A stretch of DNA of 62,251 bases from CALLVY01 sp937899855 (lineage in GTDB: Bacteria; Bacteroidota; Bacteroidia; Chitinophagales; Saprospiraceae). Numbering within the stretch: position 1 is the stretch's first letter; every line of letters begins with the position of its first letter. Shown here piece after piece: positions 9,216 to 17,249 of this stretch. Under the pieces are notes generated by a model that saw only the letters and a program-made list of their open reading frames with translations, was not told the DNA's origin and did no database searches. The DNA is taken from the NCBI GenBank assembly GCA_039820405.1, contig JBCBQC010000032.1, forward strand, positions 1 through 62,251, written 5' to 3'. A program made the translations under genes and the position numbers.

Positions 9216-10283
9216 TCACTTCCCGCTCAGTATTTGCCGGTAAATATGGTCGTAGAGGGTACGCGCCGTGGGATCGGCTCGGGTCGTCAGGATCACTAGG
9301 CCCCAATTTTGTACGGGGTCGTAGGCCAGCACACTCGATTGGCCAAAGCTATCGCCGCTTTTGGCGTACACGGTCCCCCGCTCATCGCGTAAAATATTGA
9401 GTCCCAGGCCCAATTCAATAAAGGCATTTTTGAAATACACCGTTTCCAGTAAGCGGTTGGCTTGCCCCGGATCGCCCGTGCGTACGAGGAGGAAGTGGCG
9501 GAGAAAACGCGTCAGATCGGCCGCACTGGATTTGATCAAACCACAGGGGGCACTCAGGTTCCACTCAAAAAAGTCCTGGGCAACGCCCGCCGCATTGTAG
9601 CCGGAGGTTCGGTTGGGGACGTCGTAGTCGGTGGTCAGGGTGCGCTCCATCCGGGCGGGCACCAGAATTTTGGTCTTCAGGAGATTGGCGTAGCTCTGGG
9701 CGTAGCGTTGCTCCAGCAACTGTCCGAGGAGGATGTACGAGAGGTTGGAGTAGCGGTAGCTGCCGTAATTGGGTAGGCCCTCACAGGTCCGTAGGATTTG
9801 ATCGATGGCCGCCAGACTGACTTCGTTGAAAGGCTGTTTGGGGTTGACCTGAACCAGGGCCCCAAGGTCGAGCTCGGTCAGGCCCGACTGGTGGGAGGCC
9901 AAGTCGCTGATGCTGATATAGTTTTGAATGTCCGGGTGGAGGTGGAGGGTATCGGGCAGGTAGGTGTCGATGGGGTCGGTGAGGGTCCATTGCCCTTCGG
10001 TAACGGCCTGAGCGACGAGGTAGCCGGTAAACAATTTGGTGATTGAGCCGATTTCGAAGATCGACTGCTCGTCGACCCGCCGCTGTTGACTCTGGTCGGT
10101 GTAGCCCCGGTGGAAGAAATGACTTTCTCCCCCGATGACCAGCCCGATGCTGACGCCCATCTCGGGGCTGGGGAAGGAAAAGGTGTCGAGCAAGTGTTGG
10201 ATTTTTTCGACCGGACTTTGGCCCCAAACTGGAGAGAGGCTCAAGAGTAAGGCGGCCAAGGCGAAGTAGCGTTTAATCGTCAT
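9216..10283 (-). CDS. serine hydrolase, class C beta-lactamase/PBP fold
   Basis: 355 residues with a signal peptide (ALAALLLSLSPVWG, cleaved near residue 21), so a periplasmic or secreted enzyme. Catalytic motifs of the beta-lactamase-related family are all present: SITK at 80-83 (nucleophile Ser80, Lys83), YSN at 178-180, and KSG at 308-310. The substrate cannot be read from sequence; relatives include DD-peptidases, esterases and beta-lactamases. An in-frame extension upstream to 10448 exists, but the ATG at 10283 puts the signal peptide at the start. The frame continues past its TGA into a protein-like tail (see 8979-9215). Confidence 0.82.
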   Translation of the reverse strand: MTIKRYFALAALLLSLSPVWGQSPVEKIQHLLDTFSFPSPEMGVSIGLVIGGESHFFHRGYTDQSQQRRVDEQSIFEIGSITKLFTGYLVAQAVTEGQWTLTDPIDTYLPDTLHLHPDIQNYISISDLASHQSGLTELDLGALVQVNPKQPFNEVSLAAIDQILRTCEGLPNYGSYRYSNLSYILLGQLLEQRYAQSYANLLKTKILVPARMERTLTTDYDVPNRTSGYNAAGVAQDFFEWNLSAPCGLIKSSAADLTRFLRHFLLVRTGDPGQANRLLETVYFKNAFIELGLGLNILRDERGTVYAKSGDSFGQSSVLAYDPVQNWGLVILTTRADPTARTLYDHIYRQILSGK

Positions 10284-10446
10284 GCTGCAATGATAGAGAT
10301 TTGTGGGAAACTTTTGGGGTGACTGCTGGCCAAATTTGAAACTCCAAACGGTACTTAGCACAAGCCATTGGACAACAGCAATCGGCCCCGTTTTGTTTGC
10401 TGCTCCAACTTGGACCCAACCAATGCCCGGAATCATTCGGTCCTCC

Positions 10447-10476
10447 AAAAAAAAAGACCCGCCCGCGGGCGAGTCC
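10447..10476 (-). terminator. intrinsic terminator of the lamin-tail gene
   Basis: A 9-bp stem (10456-10464 with 10467-10475, one G-U pair, GC-rich) is followed on the minus strand by nine T residues (10447-10455). It lies about 40 bp beyond the stop of the gene ending at 10513. Confidence 0.75.
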
Positions 10477-10512
10477 TTTCCTAATGCTGCGATGACCTTA
10501 TCGGTCGCAACG

Positions 10513-12225
10513 CTATTGTTTGATAAATTTCAAGACCTCTAAGCCCTCCGCACTACGCAACCGAACGAGGTAGATACCGGGCGCCAGCCCACTCGTATTC
10601 CACTGAATCTGCCCCAGCTCCGTCGCACGCTCGCCGCTCCGCAGTAGCTGTCCCGTAGTCGTATAAATCGCCGCTTCCAATGGGGCCGCCTGGGCTTGGG
10701 GGTCGAACTCCAGCAGGAGGTAATCGCCGGCGGGATTGGGGGAAAGTCGAACATCGAGTGCTTGTCCGAGGGCCGGTGCGGAGACGGGCGTCTCGGTGTT
10801 CCGGTGGGAAAACTGACCGAGCGGGTAGGGCGTGAGACAGGAATCGTTGACCACGCCGGTCAATTCCCCAATCCCGCTGATGATCCAATCGCTGGGGATA
10901 AAGTCGGTACCGTCGGGGCCCGCCTCCGAAATGCGAACCGCCCAGCCCGCTTCGTATTCCCAGGGCTCCCCCGCTCCGTCCACGTCGATCAGCCCGTAAG
11001 TGTCGATGACCCGGTCGTTTTCAAAAACCTCAATGGCATCGTTGCCGGTCGCCCAGATGGAGGGGTGGGTAAAGTCCGGGAAAAAGCCAAAGAAGTCAAA
11101 GAAGCGGGTGCTGTCTTCACTGATAAAGTAGGAATCCCCAGCCGTCACGCTCACCGCGGGCAGGGGAATTTCGATGCCATCACTGCCGTCCCCATTATTG
11201 GCGACGCCCACGCTGTACTTACTCAGGTCCGCAATGTTCTTGAGGGCGTACAACTCTACCCCGTATTCGTTTTGCGAACTGTTGACCGTCTGCGTACTGA
11301 AAACGCCGATGAGGATGATGCCCTCGTCGAGCGGGGTATCGTCGTCGTAAATGTAATAGCGAGCCGTACTGTTGTACACCGCCCCGATGTTGCTTTCCGC
11401 CGTGATGATCAAGTCCACAAATTCGGTTCCTTCGACCTCGTCATCGTTGTTGATGATGAGGTCGACAAAGGGCAGTTCGGGGCTCAGGCCCGTAAAGTCG
11501 ACGGTGGGGGTGAGCAGCTGGTAGTCGTCGGGAGAGGCGGTGGAGGCGGGGCCAATGCTGATGCTGACCGAAGAGGGACTGCCGTTGGGGTTTTCCATTT
11601 GGATCGAATGGCCTACGGTATCGGCCTCGGCCTCCCGGGTAAAGCGTTGGAAGCGGGTAAAGTAGACAAAGGGTTCGGAAAGACAGGTTTCCAAGGCACC
11701 GGGGGAGGCGTAGAGGGCCCGATTGCCCGCTCGGCCCAGGAAGTTGGTCGAACTTTGCCAGTTGGTGGGGGTGCTGTTTTCGGCATTGACATCACAAATG
11801 ACCAGGGAGGCGCCAAAGCCATCCGGCATCTGCGCCCAGTCGTCCGTATCGTCGTAGAGGACCGAATCGACAGTTGTACCGTTGGCATCCCGGAGGACGA
11901 TTTCTTCTCCGCCATTGCCCAGGTTGCTCTCGGTCCACTCCACGGCACTCCGTCCAAATTTGCTTTCAAACGTCCGGGCATTTTCGGTGATCAAGATAAA
12001 TTCCCCCGCCCCAAACTCTACGTCGGGAAAGGTATAGGTGACCCCCGATAAGGTGTAGTCCTCCAGGTTGACCATGTCGCCATTATTGTACAATTCGATA
12101 AACTCGATGTCGTCCAGTCCATCGGGGTTGTAGTTGATCTCGGTAATGACGATATCGGGCGTTTGGGCCAGGAGGCGGCCCATCCCGAGCAAGAAAACGA
12201 AGCAAGTGGTAAATTTTTGGAGCAT
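10513..12225 (-). CDS. T9SS-exported lamin-tail-domain protein
   Basis: 570 residues. A signal peptide (FVFLLGMGRLLAQ) is followed by a lamin-tail domain around residues 24-140 (DIVITEINYNPDG ... EFIELYNNGD). Next comes a Calx-beta-like region around 180-300, rich in Asp and Glu, then a second lamin-tail-like region. The final 80 residues are a type A T9SS sorting domain: LSPNPAGDYLLLEF, then GLAPGIYLVRL, ending in a basic VLKFIKQ. It should therefore cross the outer membrane through T9SS and be released or anchored on the surface. The ATG at 12225 was chosen because it starts the signal peptide. Function beyond surface display is unknown. Confidence 0.82.
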   Translation of the reverse strand: MLQKFTTCFVFLLGMGRLLAQTPDIVITEINYNPDGLDDIEFIELYNNGDMVNLEDYTLSGVTYTFPDVEFGAGEFILITENARTFESKFGRSAVEWTESNLGNGGEEIVLRDANGTTVDSVLYDDTDDWAQMPDGFGASLVICDVNAENSTPTNWQSSTNFLGRAGNRALYASPGALETCLSEPFVYFTRFQRFTREAEADTVGHSIQMENPNGSPSSVSISIGPASTASPDDYQLLTPTVDFTGLSPELPFVDLIINNDDEVEGTEFVDLIITAESNIGAVYNSTARYYIYDDDTPLDEGIILIGVFSTQTVNSSQNEYGVELYALKNIADLSKYSVGVANNGDGSDGIEIPLPAVSVTAGDSYFISEDSTRFFDFFGFFPDFTHPSIWATGNDAIEVFENDRVIDTYGLIDVDGAGEPWEYEAGWAVRISEAGPDGTDFIPSDWIISGIGELTGVVNDSCLTPYPLGQFSHRNTETPVSAPALGQALDVRLSPNPAGDYLLLEFDPQAQAAPLEAAIYTTTGQLLRSGERATELGQIQWNTSGLAPGIYLVRLRSAEGLEVLKFIKQ

Positions 12226-12620
12226 AGGTAACTGGGTTTTTGCGACGGTCGGTTCGATTAGGCCTACCGTCGGGTGATAAATGGGTATCGGTAATACACA
12301 ACCCAAGATAATACAGTAGATTCTCGATCCGAAAAAAATCCCAGATAACTAGAAGCCATTTTAAAATGTTTTTGTTGGCGAGGATGCGGTCATTTGCGTT
12401 CCAACGAGGCGCCAAAACGAAGCGCAGCCCCCGATTCCCATCGAGAGGACACTGCTGGCAACGCAGTGGGGGCGGAAAAGCCCCTACGGTAGACCAAATC
12501 GACGAAGGAGATTCAGCAGGCAAGTAAAGGATACTCTTGAAAGGACTTCTGGGAAAAATCCCGCAGCTCGACCCAACGGTGGAGCGGATGGTAGGGCACT
12601 ACGTCGTTGGAGAAGACGAT
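12226..12620. other. intergenic gap, with a possible tail after the kinase stop
   Basis: Nearly 400 bases between the kinase end and the lamin-tail gene start, both on the minus strand. A GGGGC/GCCCC hairpin near 12468-12484 lacks a T-run. At 12513-12620, directly after the kinase TAA, the kinase frame stays open for 35 codons (FSNDVVPYHPLHRWVELRD and on) before a TGA. I see no start codon for it and do not call a gene. Confidence 0.4.
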
Positions 12621-14750
12621 TTAGACGAGCTCGGCGTTTTGGTTGAGGGCCGTTTTCCAGCGTTCTTCCTCGGGCATGGGTAGGCTAAAGTAAAAACAGC
12701 TGCCCCCCTTGATTTCGGATTCGAGCCAGATGTCACCGCCGTACTGTACGGTCAGCTTTTTGCAAATGGCCAGCCCAATCCCGGTGCCCTCGTAGGTGTC
12801 GCGGGCGTGGAGTCGCTGAAAGACCTCAAAGATTTTTTCCCGAAACTGCATGTCGATACCGATGCCGTTGTCGCGGATGGCGAACTCGTAGAATTTTCCC
12901 TGTCGGCGGCACGAAATGTGTACCAGGGGCTCCAGGCTTTCGTTGTACTTCAAGCCATTGGAAATCAGGTTCTGGAAAATCTGCAACAAGTGGTTGGAAT
13001 TGGCGCGGACGCCCGGCAGATCCTCCACGATCAAACGCGCATTTTTTTCGTAAATCATCTCGCTCAAATTCTCGCGTACTTCGCTCATCAATTCGTTGAG
13101 GTCCACCCAGCTTTGCTGCTCGACGCTGGTTTCGCCATCCAAACTGGAATAGTGCAGCACCTCGCCCAGCAGGTTGTACATGCGGTTGACCCCACTGGTG
13201 ATGAATTGCAAAAACTCCCGGGCGTCCTGATCGAGGGCGGCCTGGTAGCGGCGGTTGAGCAGGCTGGCGTAGGAGCCAATGGTCCGGAGCGGTTCCTTGA
13301 GGTCGTGCGAGGCGATGTAGGCAAAGCGCTGGAGCTCGAGGTTGGAATTTTCCAGCTTTTTGTTCTGCGATTGGATTTTTTCGTTGTTGCGACGCAGCAG
13401 TTCATTGCTGCGTTTTTGCAGGGCATTGGCCTGGGCCAGCTCTTCGTTTTGTTGGTGAATTTTGAGGTTCTTGCGCTTCAACTTTTCGCTGTAGCGGTAG
13501 GCGTTCTGGTAGCGGTTGTGGATCAACCACAGGAGGACGAGCAAAACGAGAATACTGCCGCCGAGTACCTTTTTGTGCAACTGGGCAATTTGAAAATCTT
13601 TCTTAACCAGTTCCTTTTCCCGACGCTGAATCTCGTAGTCGCTGGCAATGTCTCCCATCTTTTGCAAGGTACTTTCGTTGACCAGCGAATCCTTGAGGGC
13701 GATGTAGCGCTTGAGGTAGGTAACGGCCCGGTTGCCCTCCCCCAGGTCCTCGTAGGCCTGCGCCAGGGATTCGTAGGCCTCCAAAACCCGGGGCCGCGAG
13801 GCGAGATTTTGAGCCATCAGCAGCGATTGTTCCAGGCAGGCCAAACCCTCGGCCCACTGCCCCAACTTCAGCAAGGTATTGCCCAGCATCCGCAAGCTGG
13901 CCATTTCCCCCCACTGATCCTGTAAGGCTTTCTTTTGCAGTCGGGCCCGGTCAAAGTATTCCCGTGCCATGGCAAAGGAGTCGATGGCGTAGTAATCCGC
14001 TCCGATGTTGTGCAAGGCATAGGCAATGGCGGTTTGATTGGCCTGCCGCTCGGCCAACTCCAGGGCCAAGTGGTTGTAATCGATGGACAGGTCGAGTCGT
14101 TCGAGCTTGTTGTACGTACTGCCGATGGCCCCGTAGCTCATGTAGAGCAATTGCTCGTTATTGAGTTCGAGTGCCTTTTCCAGCGTCTTCTGGTAGTATT
14201 CGAGGGCTAGGGTGTAGTTGTTTTGAAAGAAGAACAGGGAACCCAGTTGGTAGTTGGAACGGGCGATTCCTTCGGTATCCCGATTGTCCTTGCGAATTTC
14301 GAGGGCCTGAATTTGGTAGTTGTAGGCCCGTTCGAAGTCCCCCTTGGCGCGGTAGACCTTGGAGATGCGGTGGTTGACATCGGCGAGGAAGGACTGGTCG
14401 TACAATTCCTTTTCCCGGAGTAGCCGCTGAAAGGTCTCGATGGCAAGGGAATAATTTTCTTGCTGGCGGTATACCTCTCCCATTCCCAGCAAGGCGGCGC
14501 TGCGGCGATCGGCCCGTTCGAGCGTGAGCGCTAGATCGATGGCTTTTTCGTAGCAGGTGATGGCGGCCGGGTAGGCTTTGACCTCCCGTTGGGCCCGGGC
14601 GAGTGCCAGGCAGAGATCGAGCCGGTCAAGGGAATGGGAAGTGTGTCGGAGAACCTTTTGTAGACTATCAACGAGCGAGCCCCCAGCAATCGCCGCGGGC
14701 GAGAGACCAAGACAGAGACAGAACGTGAGAATAAGGTGAACTCGTTGCAT
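12621..14750 (-). CDS. TPR-containing membrane sensor histidine kinase
   Basis: 709 residues. The order is signal peptide (1-22), about seven tetratricopeptide repeats (roughly 45-350) outside the cytoplasmic membrane, one transmembrane helix (about 396-411), a coiled coil (415-475) and a HisKA/HATPase core. The phospho-acceptor is His482 in IASHDLKEPLRT, the N-box Asn is in NLISNGLKYNE (about 598), and the ATP-lid boxes are DNGIGID and GTGIGLAICKK. It lacks a receiver or output domain, so a separate response regulator is required, and none is in the window. It lies 80 bp downstream of a small KGG-leader peptide gene on the same strand, with a strong hairpin between them. Confidence 0.87.
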   Translation of the reverse strand: MQRVHLILTFCLCLGLSPAAIAGGSLVDSLQKVLRHTSHSLDRLDLCLALARAQREVKAYPAAITCYEKAIDLALTLERADRRSAALLGMGEVYRQQENYSLAIETFQRLLREKELYDQSFLADVNHRISKVYRAKGDFERAYNYQIQALEIRKDNRDTEGIARSNYQLGSLFFFQNNYTLALEYYQKTLEKALELNNEQLLYMSYGAIGSTYNKLERLDLSIDYNHLALELAERQANQTAIAYALHNIGADYYAIDSFAMAREYFDRARLQKKALQDQWGEMASLRMLGNTLLKLGQWAEGLACLEQSLLMAQNLASRPRVLEAYESLAQAYEDLGEGNRAVTYLKRYIALKDSLVNESTLQKMGDIASDYEIQRREKELVKKDFQIAQLHKKVLGGSILVLLVLLWLIHNRYQNAYRYSEKLKRKNLKIHQQNEELAQANALQKRSNELLRRNNEKIQSQNKKLENSNLELQRFAYIASHDLKEPLRTIGSYASLLNRRYQAALDQDAREFLQFITSGVNRMYNLLGEVLHYSSLDGETSVEQQSWVDLNELMSEVRENLSEMIYEKNARLIVEDLPGVRANSNHLLQIFQNLISNGLKYNESLEPLVHISCRRQGKFYEFAIRDNGIGIDMQFREKIFEVFQRLHARDTYEGTGIGLAICKKLTVQYGGDIWLESEIKGGSCFYFSLPMPEEERWKTALNQNAELV

Positions 14751-14788
14751 AGTGAAAGCGGGAAGGTGCCTTGGGGTGACGAAGAAAT

Positions 14789-14811
14789 GGGGGAACGGTA
14801 AACGTTCCCCC
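14789..14811 (-). promoter_or_regulatory. 9-bp perfect hairpin between precursor gene and kinase
   Basis: GGGGGAACG (14789-14797) and CGTTCCCCC (14803-14811) pair perfectly around a 5-base loop. On the minus strand the hairpin falls between the precursor stop (14831) and the kinase start (14750) and is followed by ATTTCTTC rather than a clean T-run. It may be a partial terminator or an mRNA stabiliser that makes precursor transcript more abundant than kinase transcript; this is inference. Confidence 0.5.
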
Positions 14812-14830
14812 TTTGGCTTTAAAAGTAGTT

Positions 14831-15049
14831 TTAGATATCCTGGGCGCAGAAGAAAGCTCTTTGCGTACCGATTTCTGGCGGTGGATCGCCATCCCCACCT
14901 CCCGGTTTGTTGGGGTTGTCGCCACCGGCCCAGTCGGGAAGGCCCAGCGAGCCAGACATAGAATTATTCCCCCCCTTCATCATGCGCAGCTCCTCCGGGG
15001 AAAGCTGGCGCCTCGATGCATCCATTTTAAGAGACTTAATTTTTTTCAT
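14831..15049 (-). CDS. RiPP/bacteriocin-like precursor with KGG double-glycine leader
   Basis: 72 residues. Residues 1-27 form a leader of the Bacteroidota GG type (TIGR04149-like): a basic start, then LSPEELRMMKGG, with the double glycine at 26-27. The predicted core (28-72) is rich in Gly, Asp and Pro, including PGGGDGDPPP, and carries a single cysteine, Cys68, near the end (AFFCAQDI). Such leaders are normally cut and exported by a C39-peptidase ABC transporter; neither transporter nor modifying enzyme lies in the window. The gene sits just upstream of the TPR kinase on the same strand. Size, leader motif and Gly-rich core are visible; a signalling or antimicrobial role is inference. Confidence 0.7.
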   Translation of the reverse strand: MKKIKSLKMDASRRQLSPEELRMMKGGNNSMSGSLGLPDWAGGDNPNKPGGGDGDPPPEIGTQRAFFCAQDI

Positions 15050-15285
15050 GGTTTGATTGTATAATGATTAAATTGAGCATAACCACAACTAGAAGGCCTC
15101 GATCAATTTGGCGGGGAGGGACCACCACGGAGGCGGCAGCAATAAAAAGCTGATTGACGGACTGGTGTTGGGGAGAAAATTGAGGGGAATTTAGCGGTAA
15201 AAACAGACCAAAAAACATGCCACAAAGACAATAATTTGGGCTTTAAATTAAAAAAAGGAGAATAGGCTCCATCTTGTGACATAGA

Positions 15286-15317
15286 AAAGCCGGAACCCAG
15301 AGCCAGGTTCCGGCTTT
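15286..15317 (-). terminator. terminator of the thioredoxin gene
   Basis: AAAGCCGGAACC (15286-15297) pairs perfectly over 12 bp with GGTTCCGGCTTT (15306-15317), leaving an 8-base loop. On the minus strand the stem runs into TTTTCTAT. It lies about 65 bp past the thioredoxin stop. Confidence 0.75.
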
Positions 15318-15381
15318 CGTTAATTATTCAAAAACCTAATTTCTAACCTATGATGATTGGAAAGTCTTACCAAAAGACCTC

Positions 15382-15702
15382 CTAGCCGTTAATAACCTGA
15401 TCCAAGTTCTGGGAGAGGATGTGGTAAGGCTGGGCTCCATTCTGCTTGCCCACCAGCTCCCCATTCTTGAAGTAAAACAAGGCCGGGATACTCCGTACGC
15501 CAAAATTTTGGGAGAGTTCGGGCTCCTGATCGACGTTGACCTTGGCAATGGTGGCGGTTCCCGAATATTCCTTGGAAAGCTTTTCCAAAGTAGGGTGAAG
15601 CGCCTGACAAGGACCACACCAGTCGGCATAAAAGTCGACCAAGACCACTTCGTTGTCCTGGATGGTTTGTTCAAAACTGCTTTGATTGATTTGCTGTAAC
15701 AT
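15382..15702 (-). CDS. trxA: thioredoxin
   Basis: 106 residues, the usual size of a cytoplasmic thioredoxin, with the whole fold in one domain. The redox motif WCGPC has Cys29 and Cys32, and the cis-proline is in RSIPALFYF. It reduces disulfides in cytoplasmic proteins using electrons from thioredoxin reductase, which is not in the window. There is no signal peptide. It stands alone, with its own terminator and a promoter-like element upstream, so it is probably transcribed by itself. Confidence 0.93.
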   Translation of the reverse strand: MLQQINQSSFEQTIQDNEVVLVDFYADWCGPCQALHPTLEKLSKEYSGTATIAKVNVDQEPELSQNFGVRSIPALFYFKNGELVGKQNGAQPYHILSQNLDQVING

Positions 15703-15738
15703 GATCCTGTATTTTGTGTGGATGAATTAATTACAACA

Positions 15739-15746
15739 CAAAGATG
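15739..15746 (-). promoter_or_regulatory. possible -7 element for trxA
   Basis: On the minus strand this reads CATCTTTG, one base from the Bacteroidota -7 consensus TAnnTTTG. It stands about 37 bp upstream of the trxA start. No convincing -33 TTG is seen at the usual distance, so confidence is low. Confidence 0.3.
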
Positions 15747-15844
15747 TGGGAAATACCTACCAGAGGGCTAGGCTCTTTTTCCCGAGGGCTTGACACTTTT
15801 TCCCGCTGACCCCGCGCCACCACCCAATCTCAATTTATTTGGCG

Positions 15845-16483
15845 CTACTCCAGGACGAGGCTACCCCGGGAGCTGCGCAGGGTCGCCCTGATTCGTACCC
15901 GCTCCGCGGCGGCCACGGGGGTGGAGAGGCCCAGTTGGTGCCATTGCTTGCTGATGTGGGTGGATTGGGGGTGAAAAAAATCGAGCCGCTCCAGTTGGCA
16001 AGCTGGGGGCAAGGACGTGCTGGGGTGGGGCGACTGCTGCCAGTCGATAAAAAAGGGAAGGAGTTCGACCGCGGGGTGGCTCCGGGGAATGGTCAGTTGC
16101 CAGTGCAGTTCCTGGCCGTCGGCCATGCGGCGGTGGCCCGCTTGGATTTGGCCCAGTGCGGGCTGGAGGGTGGCGAGCCGCTGCGCATCCACCGCCAGCT
16201 GATCCGATCGCAGGGCCCAACGCGTCAGCCGGGCCCGATCGACCGCATCGACTCCCATCCACCGCGGTGGGGCAACCTCGGTGGCCGGATCTACCGCCAA
16301 CAATTCGAGGTAGCAACGTTCCCCGATTCGGAGCAGGGCATTGTAGGTCCCGCGCCGGGGATGGCGTCCGCCCGGCTGGGGGCTTACGCCCAGGGCGTCT
16401 TCGATGGCCTGGATGGCGGTGGGGAGGTCGGGGACGACGTAGGCGAGGTGGTCAAGGCGGTCGTAATGGGGAATGAGCGACAT
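15845..16483 (-). CDS. VOC/glyoxalase-like fold protein
   Basis: 212 residues. The N-terminus RLDHLAYVVPDLPTAIQAIE is typical of vicinal-oxygen-chelate proteins of the glyoxalase-like group, with a candidate metal-ligand His and a later Glu in YLELLAVDP. The second half is less conserved (DFFHPQSTHISKQW). The substrate is unknown; members of this group are often annotated only as VOC family. No signal peptide, so cytoplasmic. It is divergent from moaD, with 93 bp between the starts. Confidence 0.7.
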   Translation of the reverse strand: MSLIPHYDRLDHLAYVVPDLPTAIQAIEDALGVSPQPGGRHPRRGTYNALLRIGERCYLELLAVDPATEVAPPRWMGVDAVDRARLTRWALRSDQLAVDAQRLATLQPALGQIQAGHRRMADGQELHWQLTIPRSHPAVELLPFFIDWQQSPHPSTSLPPACQLERLDFFHPQSTHISKQWHQLGLSTPVAAAERVRIRATLRSSRGSLVLE

Positions 16484-16576
16484 GTGTGGTAGGGGTATTT
16501 TATCCGGATGATTTGTTTATTTTTAGTGCGTCTTAACCCATTTCCATCAACAACCGCGGAAAATGCCGCTCCAACC

Positions 16577-16819
16577 ATGAAAGTGAAGCTTACCGCCTTC
16601 GGAATCGCCAAGGACATCTTGCGGGGCACCAGCCAGGTGGTCGAACGCGAGGACTTGCGCACCATCGCCGAATTGCGCGCCTACCTCTGCCAGCAGTATC
16701 CCGACTTTAGGCGCCTGGCCAAACTGTCCTTCGCCGTCAACGAAACGTATCAAGACGACAGCTTCGAGCTGTCGGAGAACGACGAGATTATCATTTTACC
16801 CCCCGTCAGCGGTGGCTAA
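16577..16819 (+). CDS. moaD: MoaD, molybdopterin synthase small subunit
   Basis: 80 residues with a ubiquitin-like beta-grasp fold and the required C-terminal Gly-Gly (EIIILPPVSGG), which is thiocarboxylated and supplies sulfur to precursor Z. The frame is open upstream to 16508, but the ATG at 16577 gives the normal family length and the normal N-terminus (MKVKLTAFGIAKD). It is followed immediately by moaE, so the two synthase subunits are probably translationally coupled. Confidence 0.9.
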   Translation: MKVKLTAFGIAKDILRGTSQVVEREDLRTIAELRAYLCQQYPDFRRLAKLSFAVNETYQDDSFELSENDEIIILPPVSGG

Positions 16820-16829
16820 GCCCCTTCCC

Positions 16830-17249
16830 ATGCAGCACGATATCCAAATCCAAGACCAGCCCCTCGATACCCAGGTCAGCATCAACTTCGTCAATCATCC
16901 CGAAGCGGGGGGCAACACCGTCTTTATCGGTACGGTACGGGCCCAGACCAAGGGCCGCCGCGTCCTCCGGCTCGATTTTGAAGCCTACATCCCCATGGCC
17001 CGCAAGGAAATGCAAAAAATCGCCGCTACCCTGGGCCAACGCTGGGAGGCCCTCGCCGTCTCCATCCACCACCGGGTGGGGACCCTGGCCATCGGCGAGA
17101 TTGCCGTCGTCATTGCCGTCGCAACGCCCCACCGCAAGGCCGCCTTCGAGGCCTGTCAGTACGCCATCGATACGCTCAAGGAGACGGTGCCCATCTGGAA
17201 GAAAGAATACTTTGAAGATGGGGAAGTATGGGTGGCGGCCCATCCCTAA
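16830..17249 (+). CDS. moaE: MoaE, molybdopterin synthase catalytic subunit
   Basis: 139 residues from the ATG at 16830. A GTG at 16812 would add six residues and overlap moaD by 8 bp, so the start is uncertain. Family motifs are FIGTVRAQTKGRRV, LDFEAYIPMARKEM and HHRVGTLAIGEIAVVIAV, the last containing the conserved RvG. The C-terminal IWKKEYFEDGEVWV is also typical. MoaE converts cyclic pyranopterin monophosphate into molybdopterin with sulfur carried by MoaD. Its stop overlaps the convergent moaC stop by four bases. Confidence 0.92.
   Translation: MQHDIQIQDQPLDTQVSINFVNHPEAGGNTVFIGTVRAQTKGRRVLRLDFEAYIPMARKEMQKIAATLGQRWEALAVSIHHRVGTLAIGEIAVVIAVATPHRKAAFEACQYAIDTLKETVPIWKKEYFEDGEVWVAAHP

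Noticed and set aside
10696..12051. 451-residue plus-strand open frame opposite the lamin-tail gene
   Set aside because: Shadow of the minus-strand gene, which has a signal peptide and T9SS tail.
15036..15218. 60-residue open frame upstream of the precursor peptide
   Set aside because: Overlaps the precursor start and shows no coding character.
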